Made by a program: the position numbers and the translations under genes. From the NCBI GenBank assembly GCA_029781135.1, contig JAKOXH010000005.1:1-51310 (forward strand): 51,310 nucleotides of DNA, read 5' to 3'. Shown here piece after piece: positions 35,807 to 44,559 of this stretch (within the stretch, counting starts at the first letter, position 1; every line of letters starts with the position of its first letter). The stretch is from Planctomycetota bacterium. Lineage in GTDB: Bacteria; Planctomycetota; Planctomycetia; Pirellulales; Lacipirellulaceae. The notes beneath the pieces were generated by a model. The model made no database searches, was not told the DNA's origin, and saw nothing but the letters and a program-made list of their open reading frames with translations.

Positions 35807-37330
35807 ATGCAACGTTCAGCCGGCAAAGTGTACTTGGTGGGAGCCGGCCCGGGCGACCCGGGGCTGCTCACCATGCGCGGTGCCGAGTGCCTGCGTCAGG
35901 CCGATGTCGTGCTCTACGACTATCTCGCGGCGCCAGAATTACTTGTTCATACACGGCCCGATGCTGAGTTGGTTTGTCTGGGACGTCACGGCCACGGACG
36001 CCTCATGTCTCAAACCGAAACCTGCGATCTCATGATTCGCCACGCCACGCAAGGCCGAGCCGTGGTGCGGTTGAAAGGCGGCGACCCCGCGATTTTCGCC
36101 CGGATGGCCGAAGAGCTAGCCGCTTTGGAAGCCGCTGGCATTGTGTACGAGATTGTGCCCGGCGTGACGGCCGCTTCGGCCGCCAGCAGCCACGCTGGAA
36201 TACCTCTCACCGATCGCGATGAAGCGTCGTGCGTGGCGTTCGTCACCGGCCACGAACGGCAAGATAAGGAAGCCGACAACACGCTCGATTATGCCGCACT
36301 CGCCCAATTCCCCGGCACGCTCGTGTTCTACATGGGGATCACGACCGCACCTCATTGGAGCCGTGAATTAATTGCGAACGGCAAGTCGCCCCACACACCG
36401 GTTGCGATTGTTCGGCGTTGCACTTGGCCGGACCAGCAGACCTTTACGACGACGCTGGGCGAACTGTCGAATCTACTCGCCGAATCGAAACTGCGGCCAC
36501 CTGCTGTGCTGATTGTTGGCGATGTGGCCCGCCAGCGCACGCCGGAGAACTGGTTCAACACGCGACCGCTGTTTGGTCGAACCGTCTTGGTGACGCGCCC
36601 CGTGCATCAAGCCGACGAGTTAGCGAACCGACTTCGTGAGCTGGGTGCCAACGTGCTGTATCAGCCGGCGATTGAAATTGCTCCGCCGGCCGATTGGTTG
36701 GCCGTCGACCGCATGATTGAATGCCTAGGAGAATTCCGATGGCTCGTGTTTTCGAGCGCGAATGGCGTGCAGCACTTCCTGAATCGACTGTTCGCATTAG
36801 GACATGATGTGCGGGCATTGGCGAATGCGCGCTTGGCGGCGATCGGCCCAGCCACGGTGGAATCACTCGCGCAATATCGTCTGCGGGCAGATTTGTGTCC
36901 CGAAAATTATCGAGCGGAGGCATTGGCGGAAGCACTGGCAGCGCCAACGCGCGGCCAGCGCGTGTTGCTATTGCGCGCCAGCCGCGGTCGCGAGATCCTG
37001 GCTGAAATGCTCGCCGCAAGCGGGGCGATCGTTGAACAAGTTGTGGTCTACGAAAGCCGCGATGTCACGACTCCGGACGAACAAATCGCGGAGTTGATGG
37101 CGGCCGGAAAAATCGATATCGCGACGGTTACCAGTTCGGCAATTGCTCGCAGCCTGGTCCACATGTTCGGCAGTTCTCTCCGCAAAACGCAACTTGCCGC
37201 CATCAGTCCGCTGACGGCGGAAGTGCTGAGCGAACTCGGCCACACGCCTTCCATCATCGCGGAAACCTACACCAGCGACGGATTAGTCGACGCCATCCTC
37301 ACGGCCGCAGCGAACGCTACTAAACCCTAA
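35807..37330 (+). CDS. Uroporphyrinogen-III C-methyltransferase / uroporphyrinogen-III synthase fusion (CobA-HemD)
   Basis: Bifunctional tetrapyrrole enzyme of 507 residues. The N-terminal SUMT (about 1-245) has VYLVGAGPGDPGLLT, VVRLKGGDPAIFAR and VPGVTAASAASSHAGIPLT. The C-terminal HemD domain (about 255-500) has TVLVTRPVHQADELANRLRE, VFSSANGVQHFLNRL and IATVTSSAIARSLV. HemD closes the ring to uroporphyrinogen III, and SUMT adds two methyl groups to make precorrin-2, feeding siroheme or cobalamin. Such fusions are common in Firmicutes and planctomycetes. It stands alone, so the rest of heme synthesis is elsewhere. Confidence 0.94.
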   Translation: MQRSAGKVYLVGAGPGDPGLLTMRGAECLRQADVVLYDYLAAPELLVHTRPDAELVCLGRHGHGRLMSQTETCDLMIRHATQGRAVVRLKGGDPAIFARMAEELAALEAAGIVYEIVPGVTAASAASSHAGIPLTDRDEASCVAFVTGHERQDKEADNTLDYAALAQFPGTLVFYMGITTAPHWSRELIANGKSPHTPVAIVRRCTWPDQQTFTTTLGELSNLLAESKLRPPAVLIVGDVARQRTPENWFNTRPLFGRTVLVTRPVHQADELANRLRELGANVLYQPAIEIAPPADWLAVDRMIECLGEFRWLVFSSANGVQHFLNRLFALGHDVRALANARLAAIGPATVESLAQYRLRADLCPENYRAEALAEALAAPTRGQRVLLLRASRGREILAEMLAASGAIVEQVVVYESRDVTTPDEQIAELMAAGKIDIATVTSSAIARSLVHMFGSSLRKTQLAAISPLTAEVLSELGHTPSIIAETYTSDGLVDAILTAAANATKP

Positions 37331-37644
37331 CGCCTGCGGAATTCTTGTCCGGCATACCGCCTATCCGCTTGGCGGTGACCTTTCCGCGAAACGTCTGACG
37401 TTTGATGATTCGTCGGCCAACGTCCGATGAACCTTGTAGGTCAGGCTTCAGCCTGACCGAAATTGGTCGAGCCGAACGCCGTCAGGCTAAAGCCCGACCG
37501 ACCGCACCTGCCGCCGTGAACTGCGAGCGCGATCGGCGGTGCACCGTACCGGGGTAAGAAGCCCCGGCCCCCACTTGGCACGGACGTTCGTTCCACCCAC
37601 CTGTCTGCCACTTGAACCACGCTCGCGGATGTTGGGAGCCAAAC
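37331..37644. other. Intergenic region with palindromes
   Basis: No gene seen. The palindrome GGTCAGGCTTCAGCCTGACC (37439-37458) and a related inverted-like copy GTCAGGCT-AAA-GCCCGACC (37482-37500) form a REP-like pair. CCGGGG...CCCCGG (37549-37567) is another hairpin. The right edge holds GGGAG, the ribosome binding site for the gene at 37645. Confidence 0.55.
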
Positions 37645-37893
37645 ATGTCCGGTAAATTTCCCGCCGCATCCCCAAAGGTACGGGCCACGCTCTACCTGCC
37701 GCAGGATTTGCTGGAGGAAGCCCGCGACGCAGCCGTCCACTTGGGCGGCTTCCCGCTGCGGCTGACGCTGACCAAATTCGCCGAGCGCGCCTTCCGTGCC
37801 GAACTGCAGAGGCTCAAAGACACCTACAACGCCGGCTGCAGCTTTCCGCCGCGAGACGAGGACCTCAAGGGTGGCCGACCCATCGCAGCTTAG
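37645..37893 (+). CDS. Small ribbon-helix-helix-like DNA-binding protein
   Basis: Protein of 82 residues. 'RATLYLPQDLLEEARDAAVH' followed by LTLTKFAERAFRAELQRLK has the beta-strand then helix-helix pattern of ribbon-helix-helix regulators and of the C-terminal centromere-binding domains found in plasmid partition proteins. The Pro-rich basic tail ends in GGRPIAA. Start fixed at ATG 37645 by GGGAG 7 nt upstream. The next small gene follows after 17 nt, so the pair is likely an operon. Could be plasmid-derived or part of a mobile element; no integrase seen nearby. Confidence 0.7.
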   Translation: MSGKFPAASPKVRATLYLPQDLLEEARDAAVHLGGFPLRLTLTKFAERAFRAELQRLKDTYNAGCSFPPRDEDLKGGRPIAA

Positions 37894-37910
37894 TGCGAAG
37901 GAGATTTACC

Positions 37911-38150
37911 ATGCTCCGCAATTCCCCACGAAAAACCATTAAATCTGTCCGACTGTTTCCACGACTAGCGACCGCGAAGCGAGCGCCGCGTTTGGTGCGG
38001 CTCGACAAGCTCGTCGCGCGCGTTCGCGACCAGGCCACACCAGCGAGCAAACGCGACGATGAAGCGACTCATGTGCGTGCCCACCTGTTGCGGATGATTC
38101 TCGAAAACGAAAGCCGCCGCCGCGGCGACTGGCGACCCAGTGCGAGTTAG
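37911..38150 (+). CDS. Small basic protein paired with the RHH-like gene
   Basis: Protein of 79 residues, very rich in Arg/Lys, with a helical C-terminal half (DDEATHVRAHLLRMILENES). No known domain recognised. The start ATG 37911 is fixed by AAGGAG 7 nt upstream. It is encoded 17 nt after the ribbon-helix-helix-like gene, which suggests a two-gene unit. A toxin-antitoxin or DNA-binding accessory pair is possible, but the sequence alone does not show it. Confidence 0.6.
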   Translation: MLRNSPRKTIKSVRLFPRLATAKRAPRLVRLDKLVARVRDQATPASKRDDEATHVRAHLLRMILENESRRRGDWRPSAS

Positions 38151-38156
38151 AGGTTC

Positions 38157-38376
38157 TTCCCCTCTCCCACTGGGAGAGGGCCGGGGTGAGGGTTCTCGGA
38201 ACTCTCATCTGACGACCTCAATGCGAAGAAGGCTACACTTCAATCGTTCGGAGCCCGCAGCGCAAGCAAGGGCCAAGTGGACCAAACCAAACACAGGGTG
38301 CCATGCCCACGGCTCGGCGTGGGCATGTTGACCACACTTCCCATGACTATGCAAAGTCATCGGCATGACACCCTGC
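38157..38376. repeat. Two hairpin repeats downstream of the small gene pair
   Basis: 38157-38192 contains CCTCTCCCAC-TGGGAGAGG followed by GGTGAGGG, a repeat type seen in many GC-rich bacteria. 38289-38376 contains an outer inverted pair (CAGGGTGCCATGCC and GGCATGACACCCTG) around the hairpin GCCCACG-GCTCGG-CGTGGGC. No gene is visible in the stretch. Confidence 0.6.
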
Positions 38377-38431
38377 AACAATGCCCTTGCTCGCGCTGCG
38401 GGCTCCAATCCCTGATGTGACGAGAATAGCA

Positions 38432-39478
38432 ATGGGCCGTGCAGTGCGAATTGTGATGATGGGAGCGAGCCTGCTCGCGATCGTCGCGAACAGCGCACAA
38501 GCCGACGTTGCGTTCGCACCGCCAGACGGAAATCCACGCGTTGCCGCGTTATTGCCCTTCCTGTTCGGCGGCGGCAACCAACCGCTGTACGATTCGCTAC
38601 CTGGCGATGTCAAACCGCATCCGGCTGTCGCGCGAATCATCGTGCCGGAAGACGGCTCGACCGCCTACGGCAGCGGTACGCTTGTTGGTGTCCGCGACCA
38701 GCACGGCCTCGTGGTCACGAACTGGCACGTGGTGCGCGATGCCGTCGGCATGGTCGAAGTTGTGTTTCCCGATGGCTTCCGCTCGAACGCCCGCCCGCTG
38801 CAAGTCGATCAGGACTGGGATTTGGCAGCGCTCGTCGTCTGGCGGCCGCCAGGGGTGGAACCCGTGCGAATCGCGGCCCAGCCGCCGCGACCCGGCGATG
38901 TCCTCACCATCCACGGCTATGGTCGCGGCAAGTACCGCATTGCCACCGGCCGTTGCACGACGTATTACGCGCCGCAGCCGAATTACCCGCACGAAATGGT
39001 CGAACTCGATGTCGAAGCCCGCCAAGGCGATTCCGGCGGCCCGATTTTCAACCAATCGGGCGAACTCGCCGGCGTGCTGTTCGGGGCAGGGCAGGGCACC
39101 ACGATGGGCGCCTTCTCGCCGCGGGTGCGCTATTTTCTCGCGGCCGTGGCACCCTATCTCGATCAAACGAACGCTCAAGCGCAAGTTGCCGTCGCCGATC
39201 GACCACCGCCAATAGTCAACCTGCCGATCGCGAAACCAGCGGGGGAGTCGCCAGTCGATTACCCCAGTTCACCCTGGTCGCCACCCCAGCCAGCCGTCGT
39301 CGAAGCCTCGAACGGCCCCACCGCCTTGCCCAAGCTAGTTTCCACTAGTGCCCCGGCATCCACCGTGAACGAACACCCGCAAGAGACGCCCCCAAACTGG
39401 TACGAGCCCGCCAAGACAGTGCTCGCCGCCATCGGCCTGACGGCCATCGGCCTGCGGTTGGTGAAGGTGATCTTGTAG
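38432..39478 (+). CDS. Trypsin-like serine protease with C-terminal membrane segment
   Basis: Protein of about 348 residues. A signal or anchor segment (VRIVMMGASLLAIVANSAQA) precedes a chymotrypsin-fold domain with an intact triad: His in TNWHVV, Asp in DWDLAALVV, Ser in ARQGDSGGPIF. This is like DegP-type or trypsin-2 domains but has no PDZ domain. A Pro/Ser/Ala-rich linker follows, then a hydrophobic C-terminus (TVLAAIGLTAIGLRLV) that may anchor it in a membrane. ATG 38432 chosen so that the signal is N-terminal; the frame opens at 38381. Contains the G-rich 15-mer at 39083-39097. Substrate unknown. Confidence 0.85.
   Translation: MGRAVRIVMMGASLLAIVANSAQADVAFAPPDGNPRVAALLPFLFGGGNQPLYDSLPGDVKPHPAVARIIVPEDGSTAYGSGTLVGVRDQHGLVVTNWHVVRDAVGMVEVVFPDGFRSNARPLQVDQDWDLAALVVWRPPGVEPVRIAAQPPRPGDVLTIHGYGRGKYRIATGRCTTYYAPQPNYPHEMVELDVEARQGDSGGPIFNQSGELAGVLFGAGQGTTMGAFSPRVRYFLAAVAPYLDQTNAQAQVAVADRPPPIVNLPIAKPAGESPVDYPSSPWSPPQPAVVEASNGPTALPKLVSTSAPASTVNEHPQETPPNWYEPAKTVLAAIGLTAIGLRLVKVIL
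39083..39097 (+). repeat. G-rich 15-mer GGGGCAGGGCAGGGC, copy 2
   Basis: Identical to 30809-30823 and 50638-50652. Here it encodes part of GAGQGT in the protease. Confidence 0.7.
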
Positions 39479-39536
39479 TCTGAAGACACTCCAATAACCA
39501 GCGTCATGCCGACGACCCGTGCGCATCGCTTGCGGT

Positions 39537-40028
39537 TTAGCTCGCCGGCAACTTCGCCCGCAAGTCGGGGATAATCGCCTTCGGCACAAACCTCGCGAGC
39601 GCTTCGTCCGTCGCCAGGGGCGTGATCTGCTTGATGAGCGAGCTGGAAACGTGCGAGAACTCCTCATCGGCCATAAGGAACACCGTCTCAATACTGGCGT
39701 CCAGTTTGCGATTGGCAAGCGTCATCGTGAACTCACTGTCCATATCCGAAAGCGATCGCACGCCGCGAATGATCACGTGCGCGTGGCACTCGCGCACGAA
39801 CTTCACGGCCAACCCATCGAATTGCCGCACCTCGACGTTGCCCAGTGGCTTCGTCACCCGTTCGACCAATTCCACCCGCTCTTCCGCCGAGAACAACGGC
39901 TGCTTTTCGATGTTCAATCCGATGCCTACGATCAAAGCGTCAACCAGTCGACTGCTGCGCTCGATGACGTTGAGATGCCCGAGCGTGATCGGGTCGAACG
40001 AACCAGTGTAAACGGCACGGCGAGACAT
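39537..40028 (-). CDS. Phosphopantetheine adenylyltransferase
   Basis: Protein of 163 residues that makes dephospho-CoA from phosphopantetheine and ATP in CoA synthesis. The nucleotidyltransferase motif GSFDPITLGHLNVIERSS is at the N-terminus, and the C-terminal ISSSxIK-type motif is present as VSSSLIKQI. Length is normal for CoaD (about 160). The ATG at 40028 gives the family start MSRRAVYTGSFDP; the open frame upstream runs into a repeat (40035-40104). Confidence 0.95.
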   Translation of the reverse strand: MSRRAVYTGSFDPITLGHLNVIERSSRLVDALIVGIGLNIEKQPLFSAEERVELVERVTKPLGNVEVRQFDGLAVKFVRECHAHVIIRGVRSLSDMDSEFTMTLANRKLDASIETVFLMADEEFSHVSSSLIKQITPLATDEALARFVPKAIIPDLRAKLPAS

Positions 40029-40034
40029 GATTTT

Positions 40035-40104
40035 CGATTGCGGATTTGGGATTGTGGATTGCGGATTCGACGACTGCAATCCGCAATCCGAAATCCGCAA
40101 CCCG
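40035..40104. repeat. Word-iterated inverted repeat (GGATTGCG family) in the coaD leader
   Basis: 40035-40064 and the inverted copy 40074-40104 share iterations of ATTGCGGATT and pair almost throughout, with a loop of about 10 nt. It sits directly upstream of the coaD start (minus strand), between coaD and the aminotransferase gene, so it would form a long hairpin in any transcript running through. Confidence 0.7.
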
Positions 40105-40124
40105 AAAGTAGGACAAAAGTGATT

Positions 40125-41294
40125 TCAACCTTCGCGGTACGACGTAAGTGCCTCCACCAGCCGATCCAGGTCTTCCTCATTATTGTACGCATGGGGGCTG
40201 ATGCGTAGGCGGCCGGCGCGGCAACCGAAAATGACATTTTGCTGCATCGCGTGGCGCTTGAGGGCCATCGGGTCGCGCCCTGGCATCGCGAACGACACGA
40301 TACCCGACCGCTGCTCGCCGCCACGATGCGACAGATCGCGGTCAGAGACGATCGTCGCGCCGATCGCCGCGAGCCGTTCGCACGCCCGATCGGTGAAATC
40401 CAATACGGCCGCTGCGGTGTTTTCGACGCCCAGTTCCTGGAGCATCCGTAAACTGGCGCCGAACGCCAACAGACCGGCACTATTTTGTGTGCCGCCTTCG
40501 TAGCGAGCCGCCGTCGGTCGCAGATTGAGTTCGATGTGCGTGAAGTCCTGGCCGGGATTCACGCTGTGCCACCCCGGCCCAATGGCGCGCAGTCGATCTA
40601 AATGCCTGCGGCGAATGTAGGCGACTCCCGCCCCCTCCGGCCCCAGCAACCATTTATGGCTATCGGCGGCCATGAAGTCGATGCCGAACTCATCCACATC
40701 GAGCGGAAAAACGCCCAAGCCTTGGATGCCGTCGAGGAACATGAGTGCGCCCTTCGCATGGGCAATCTCCGCAATCCTGCGAACATCGTGCCGGTATCCG
40801 GTCGCAAAGCCGATCCAACTTACGCTGACGACGCGCGTTCGCGAGTCGCACGCAGCGGCGAGGCGATCCAAATCGGGCCGACCGCTGCGCGAGGTTTCCA
40901 CCCGCCGCGTCTCCACGCCGCGGCCGGCGAGGTTCATCCACGGGTACACATTCGACGGAAACTCATCGGCAAACGTAACGGCGTTATCGCCCGCCCGCCA
41001 ATCGAGCCCTTCCGCAACCAGGCTGATGCCGCTGGTCGTGTTACTCACAAGCGCAATTTCTTCTGGCTGCGCGCCGATGTACTTCGCCGCCGCGGCCCGC
41101 AGTGATTCAATGCCCTTCACCCACTCGCCCCACACCGGGTTGCCAATTTCGACCGCCTCCTTGAGCCACGCCTGAAAGGCATCCGCCGCCGGCTGCGGCA
41201 ACGGCGACATGGCCGCATGGTCGAAATAGGCATATTTCTTCGCGGCAGGCATGAGTGCCCGCAACTTCGCGCGTGTTTCGGCAACCGAGGTCAT
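40125..41294 (-). CDS. Aminotransferase class V-fold PLP enzyme (cysteine desulfurase/isopenicillin epimerase-like)
   Basis: PLP enzyme of 389 residues. The N-terminal YFDHAAMSPLP and VSNTTSGISLVAEGL phosphate-cup region, the Asp in FLDGIQGLGVFPLDV, and the PLP lysine in ADSHKWLLGPEG are class V features. YEGGTQNSAGLLAFGAS is the late conserved block. It lacks an obvious conserved catalytic Cys loop typical of IscS-type desulfurases, so it is better called a selenocysteine-lyase/isopenicillin-N-epimerase-like family member. Substrate unknown. It lies upstream of coaD on the same strand, separated by the repeat. Confidence 0.88.
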   Translation of the reverse strand: MTSVAETRAKLRALMPAAKKYAYFDHAAMSPLPQPAADAFQAWLKEAVEIGNPVWGEWVKGIESLRAAAAKYIGAQPEEIALVSNTTSGISLVAEGLDWRAGDNAVTFADEFPSNVYPWMNLAGRGVETRRVETSRSGRPDLDRLAAACDSRTRVVSVSWIGFATGYRHDVRRIAEIAHAKGALMFLDGIQGLGVFPLDVDEFGIDFMAADSHKWLLGPEGAGVAYIRRRHLDRLRAIGPGWHSVNPGQDFTHIELNLRPTAARYEGGTQNSAGLLAFGASLRMLQELGVENTAAAVLDFTDRACERLAAIGATIVSDRDLSHRGGEQRSGIVSFAMPGRDPMALKRHAMQQNVIFGCRAGRLRISPHAYNNEEDLDRLVEALTSYREG

Positions 41295-41312
41295 GGATTT
41301 CTAAAATCAAAA

Positions 41313-41327
41313 GGGCAGGGCAGGGGC
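41313..41327 (+). repeat. G-rich 15-mer variant (GGGCAGGGCAGGGGC)
   Basis: Intergenic variant of the 15-mer found at 30809, 39083 and 50638, on the same strand. A similar shorter version, GGGCGGGGCAGGGG, lies at 48905-48918 at the end of the HTTM gene. Confidence 0.6.
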
Positions 41328-41427
41328 GCACCAAGGGAAGTCGTCTGCTGCGGTGCGATGGCAACGCAACTCTCGCAGATTCTAGCGGTAACCGCCTCGC
41401 GATTCTATGGTCGGCAGTTCGACGAAC

Positions 41428-44319
41428 TTAGCGGCGAAAGGACCGCCACCAACTTAGGCCGCCGACGACGCTGATCGCAATGAGCCACCAACTCGTCGGT
41501 TCCGGCACGGCAGAAGACACGGCGAAGGGTGCGCCAGCGGCGGATTCACCGAAGTGAGCGCGCCACGTGTCATAATCGGTTTGTGTCAACGTCGTGCCGA
41601 GGTGCTCGCGCCACACGACGTAATCGGCGGCATCGACCACGCCATCCCCGCTGAAATCGCCGGGCAACGCGGGGTCAAAGTCTCCATTGCTAAGCGCGGT
41701 GAGCCGATAACCGCCGGCAATCGGGTCAAAACTGTACTGGAAGCCAGGCGCCAGATTCTTGATTTCAATCTGGTAATTGGTGAGCTGCGCTGTGCCGCCG
41801 ACGGCGATCAGGTCAAACGTCTGGCCCGCCTGCGGTTCGAACGCGTTCTCAAAATTGAATGTCAGTCTGCCACTGAGTTGTAAATCTCCGCCGACAACCA
41901 GCTGCGAATACTCGCTGCCGGCTTGCGTCCCGGCGATGCTGAAACTCGTCGCTCCCCCGGCATCCTGGATGTACGCGCCGACGACGTTTAATGTTCCCGG
42001 CGATCCGCCGACATGCACGTCGCCGGAGTAGTTGTGCAGATTCGGAACGGCCGAACCCGCTGAGAAATGGCCCTGTGCGCCGACGTTCACAAAATCGACC
42101 TGTGAGGCAAGCGGCGGCACGTCGCCGACGTCGATTCGGCCGCCGACAAGTTGCAGCGTGCCAGTGCCTAGCTCGAGCGTGGAATTTGCCTGGAGATAGC
42201 CGCCGCCCGAAACTTCCAGCGTTGCTGGTGAGGAACCTATGAAAATCTCGTTGGCCGTCAGCGTGCCGGCAGTGCGCACCCGAATGCTCCCCGACGATGT
42301 CGCCTGGGTGCCGATTCGTAGCCGAATACTGGGAGCGTTCAGGGAACCGCCATCCTGCACCAATAAATGACCATCGCCCAACGCGCCTAAAGCGATTTCG
42401 CCGCCAGCCTGTAAATGCGATCCCGCGCCCTGCACAGTGACTTGGCCCGCTTCGCTGTCTTCCGTCGCCACCACCAGTTCGCTGGCCGAGAGTTGCCCGC
42501 CACTCGTTACTTGAACTTCTCCTGTTCGCACATGCACGTTCGCCGAGACCTGGCCATTATTTTGCACCTGAAACGTGCCCGTTCCCCCCTGAAAACCGCC
42601 GACGTTCACAACGGCAGCCATCGATCCGGTCAAACTCGCGTTGTCGACGATGAACGTCCCTTCGGAATTCGACGAACTTGCCAGTTCAACATCAAGATCG
42701 GAAACGGTTGCACCGTCGCGGATGGTGAACATCCCGTGACCCCCCACACCAACTTCCACTCGATTCGCGCTGAGTTGCGAACTCGCACCAGCCACATACA
42801 AATACCCATCTCCCCCCGCCTTGATCCCAATTCCCACGGTCTTACTGCCACCCAGCGCGAGCGCACCGCCATTTTGAATCGTGAGTGTTCCTTTCGACGA
42901 ATCCCCCACGCTGAAATCTTGCTCAGCCACTTGCCACTTACTGCCGTTGTCGCTGATGACAACCCCGCCTTCTCCGCCGCTGCCGATGGTTCCGCCCCGA
43001 CTGAAGAGCTGACCGCCGCCAGAAATATTCAGCGTTGCCTTGCCCTGAGTGCCGATGCTTGCCATTTCGTGCGCCTGCACGAAACTGCCGACGCCGCTGA
43101 TCATTCCGGTCGACTGTTGCCCGTTGCCGGAACCCATCAGCAAATTCTGTGCGTCGACCGAACCTTGTTGGGCCACCTGCAAATCACCCTTTCCCTGTTG
43201 CCCGACTTCCAGTGGCCCATTGACGACGACCAATTGCGAGCCCGCCTCTTCGACGCGCAACGTGCCATTGCCGCTCGAATTGGCCCCCAAGTTGACGAAT
43301 GTACCGGCACCCTGAACGTTCACTTGGGCACCGTCGGTAATGTCCAGGAGCCCTTGCCCCAAGCTGCCGATCGTCAGTGGCGATCCGACCACTTCGAGCT
43401 GCGAGTTAACTTGCTGCACGTAGGCATTGCCCTGTGATCCAGAAGAACTGCCGATCAGCGCGCCATGCACCGTGGCCGTCGCGCCGCTGCTTATGTTGAG
43501 CAGCCCATTACCGCTGTTCCCCACGACGAGCTGTTGCCCCGCCGTTAGCGTGGTCCCGGCATCAAACACATTGACTTGCCCGATGCCGGACGCGGATCCG
43601 CCGATTTCGAAGTTTCCGGTCGATTGCACGTTGCCGCCTGAATTTGCAATCAGCGAGCCGTTGCCCAAGTTCCCCACGACGATGGAGGTCTTGGCTGAAA
43701 GAGCGCTACCGAGTTCGGCAACAACGACGTCGCCGTCACCGTTGCTGAAATCGCCGACGAGTATTGGACCATCCGACGTTGCCACGCCTCCGCCCACCAC
43801 TTGCAACAAACCCGTGCTCGTCGACCCGATGCTGATTACATTGCCATCGTGCAAAGCGCTGCCGCCACGCACCCAGATCTTCCCATCGGCATCAACGCCC
43901 GCCAGCGTTCCACTGCCGTTGATATTACCGCCGCTCACAAGGTCGAGTGTACCCGGCGCCACGACGCCAACGCGCATCAAGTTGAACCCGTTCACTTGAA
44001 GCGTGCCATTGGTGAACGAGACGCCACTCGACCGCACCTCCGCCGCGTTTACGTTTTGATCGCCCTCCAGCGAGATTGCGGCTGGATTCGAAAAAATGGC
44101 GACATCATCCGCGCCAGGATACGTGATCGGGACCGGTTCATTCGGGTTGGCCCAGTTCATCGGATCGGTCCACACCGGCGACAACCCCCCGCCGATCCAA
44201 GAGTAGTCATCCGCGGACGCGAGTTGGCCGTAGGCCCAAAACATGACCGCTAATAAGGCCGGCAGAGATGGAGACGGGATCGATAAACGGGATTGCAACG
44301 AAATTACCGTGCGAAGCAT
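41428..44319 (-). CDS. Large strand-repeat surface protein with dockerin loop and PEP-CTERM signal
   Basis: Protein of about 963 residues. After a signal peptide (LPALLAVMFWAYGQLASA), most of the length is repetitive beta-strand sequence with units such as 'GTLDLVSGG', 'GNGLLNISSGA' and 'GDGHLLVQDGG'. This is similar to autotransporter passenger-associated strand repeats (VGxxGxGxLxIxxGA). The C-terminus has a dockerin-like calcium loop (GDFSGDGVVDAADYVVWRE ... DYDTWRAHFGE) and a PEP-CTERM signal (VPEPTSWWLIAISVVGGLSW, RSFRR). The start ATG 44319 places the signal correctly; the open frame continues to 44391. Likely exported and exosortase-sorted; function unknown. No beta-barrel translocator domain. 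Confidence 0.85.
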   Translation of the reverse strand: MLRTVISLQSRLSIPSPSLPALLAVMFWAYGQLASADDYSWIGGGLSPVWTDPMNWANPNEPVPITYPGADDVAIFSNPAAISLEGDQNVNAAEVRSSGVSFTNGTLQVNGFNLMRVGVVAPGTLDLVSGGNINGSGTLAGVDADGKIWVRGGSALHDGNVISIGSTSTGLLQVVGGGVATSDGPILVGDFSNGDGDVVVAELGSALSAKTSIVVGNLGNGSLIANSGGNVQSTGNFEIGGSASGIGQVNVFDAGTTLTAGQQLVVGNSGNGLLNISSGATATVHGALIGSSSGSQGNAYVQQVNSQLEVVGSPLTIGSLGQGLLDITDGAQVNVQGAGTFVNLGANSSGNGTLRVEEAGSQLVVVNGPLEVGQQGKGDLQVAQQGSVDAQNLLMGSGNGQQSTGMISGVGSFVQAHEMASIGTQGKATLNISGGGQLFSRGGTIGSGGEGGVVISDNGSKWQVAEQDFSVGDSSKGTLTIQNGGALALGGSKTVGIGIKAGGDGYLYVAGASSQLSANRVEVGVGGHGMFTIRDGATVSDLDVELASSSNSEGTFIVDNASLTGSMAAVVNVGGFQGGTGTFQVQNNGQVSANVHVRTGEVQVTSGGQLSASELVVATEDSEAGQVTVQGAGSHLQAGGEIALGALGDGHLLVQDGGSLNAPSIRLRIGTQATSSGSIRVRTAGTLTANEIFIGSSPATLEVSGGGYLQANSTLELGTGTLQLVGGRIDVGDVPPLASQVDFVNVGAQGHFSAGSAVPNLHNYSGDVHVGGSPGTLNVVGAYIQDAGGATSFSIAGTQAGSEYSQLVVGGDLQLSGRLTFNFENAFEPQAGQTFDLIAVGGTAQLTNYQIEIKNLAPGFQYSFDPIAGGYRLTALSNGDFDPALPGDFSGDGVVDAADYVVWREHLGTTLTQTDYDTWRAHFGESAAGAPFAVSSAVPEPTSWWLIAISVVGGLSWWRSFRR

Positions 44320-44559
44320 GGATGGACTACTCACAGGATGTGCAACGAGGCCGCCAAGATGCGCTACAATCGATGAGAGGCCAAGACACACTCAAGTCGA
44401 TGTCCTGGCTTAATCAACGGCAAACCTCTCCCTGCCGCGCCCGAACGTTCCAATGGTATGATAACAAGGGTGGTCGTTTTGCGGCAAACGTGGTTGCTGC
44501 GGCCCTGCCCCCGATTCTAGCACGATCAGGGGAGGGCCTTTCGCAATGAGGTCTTCGAC

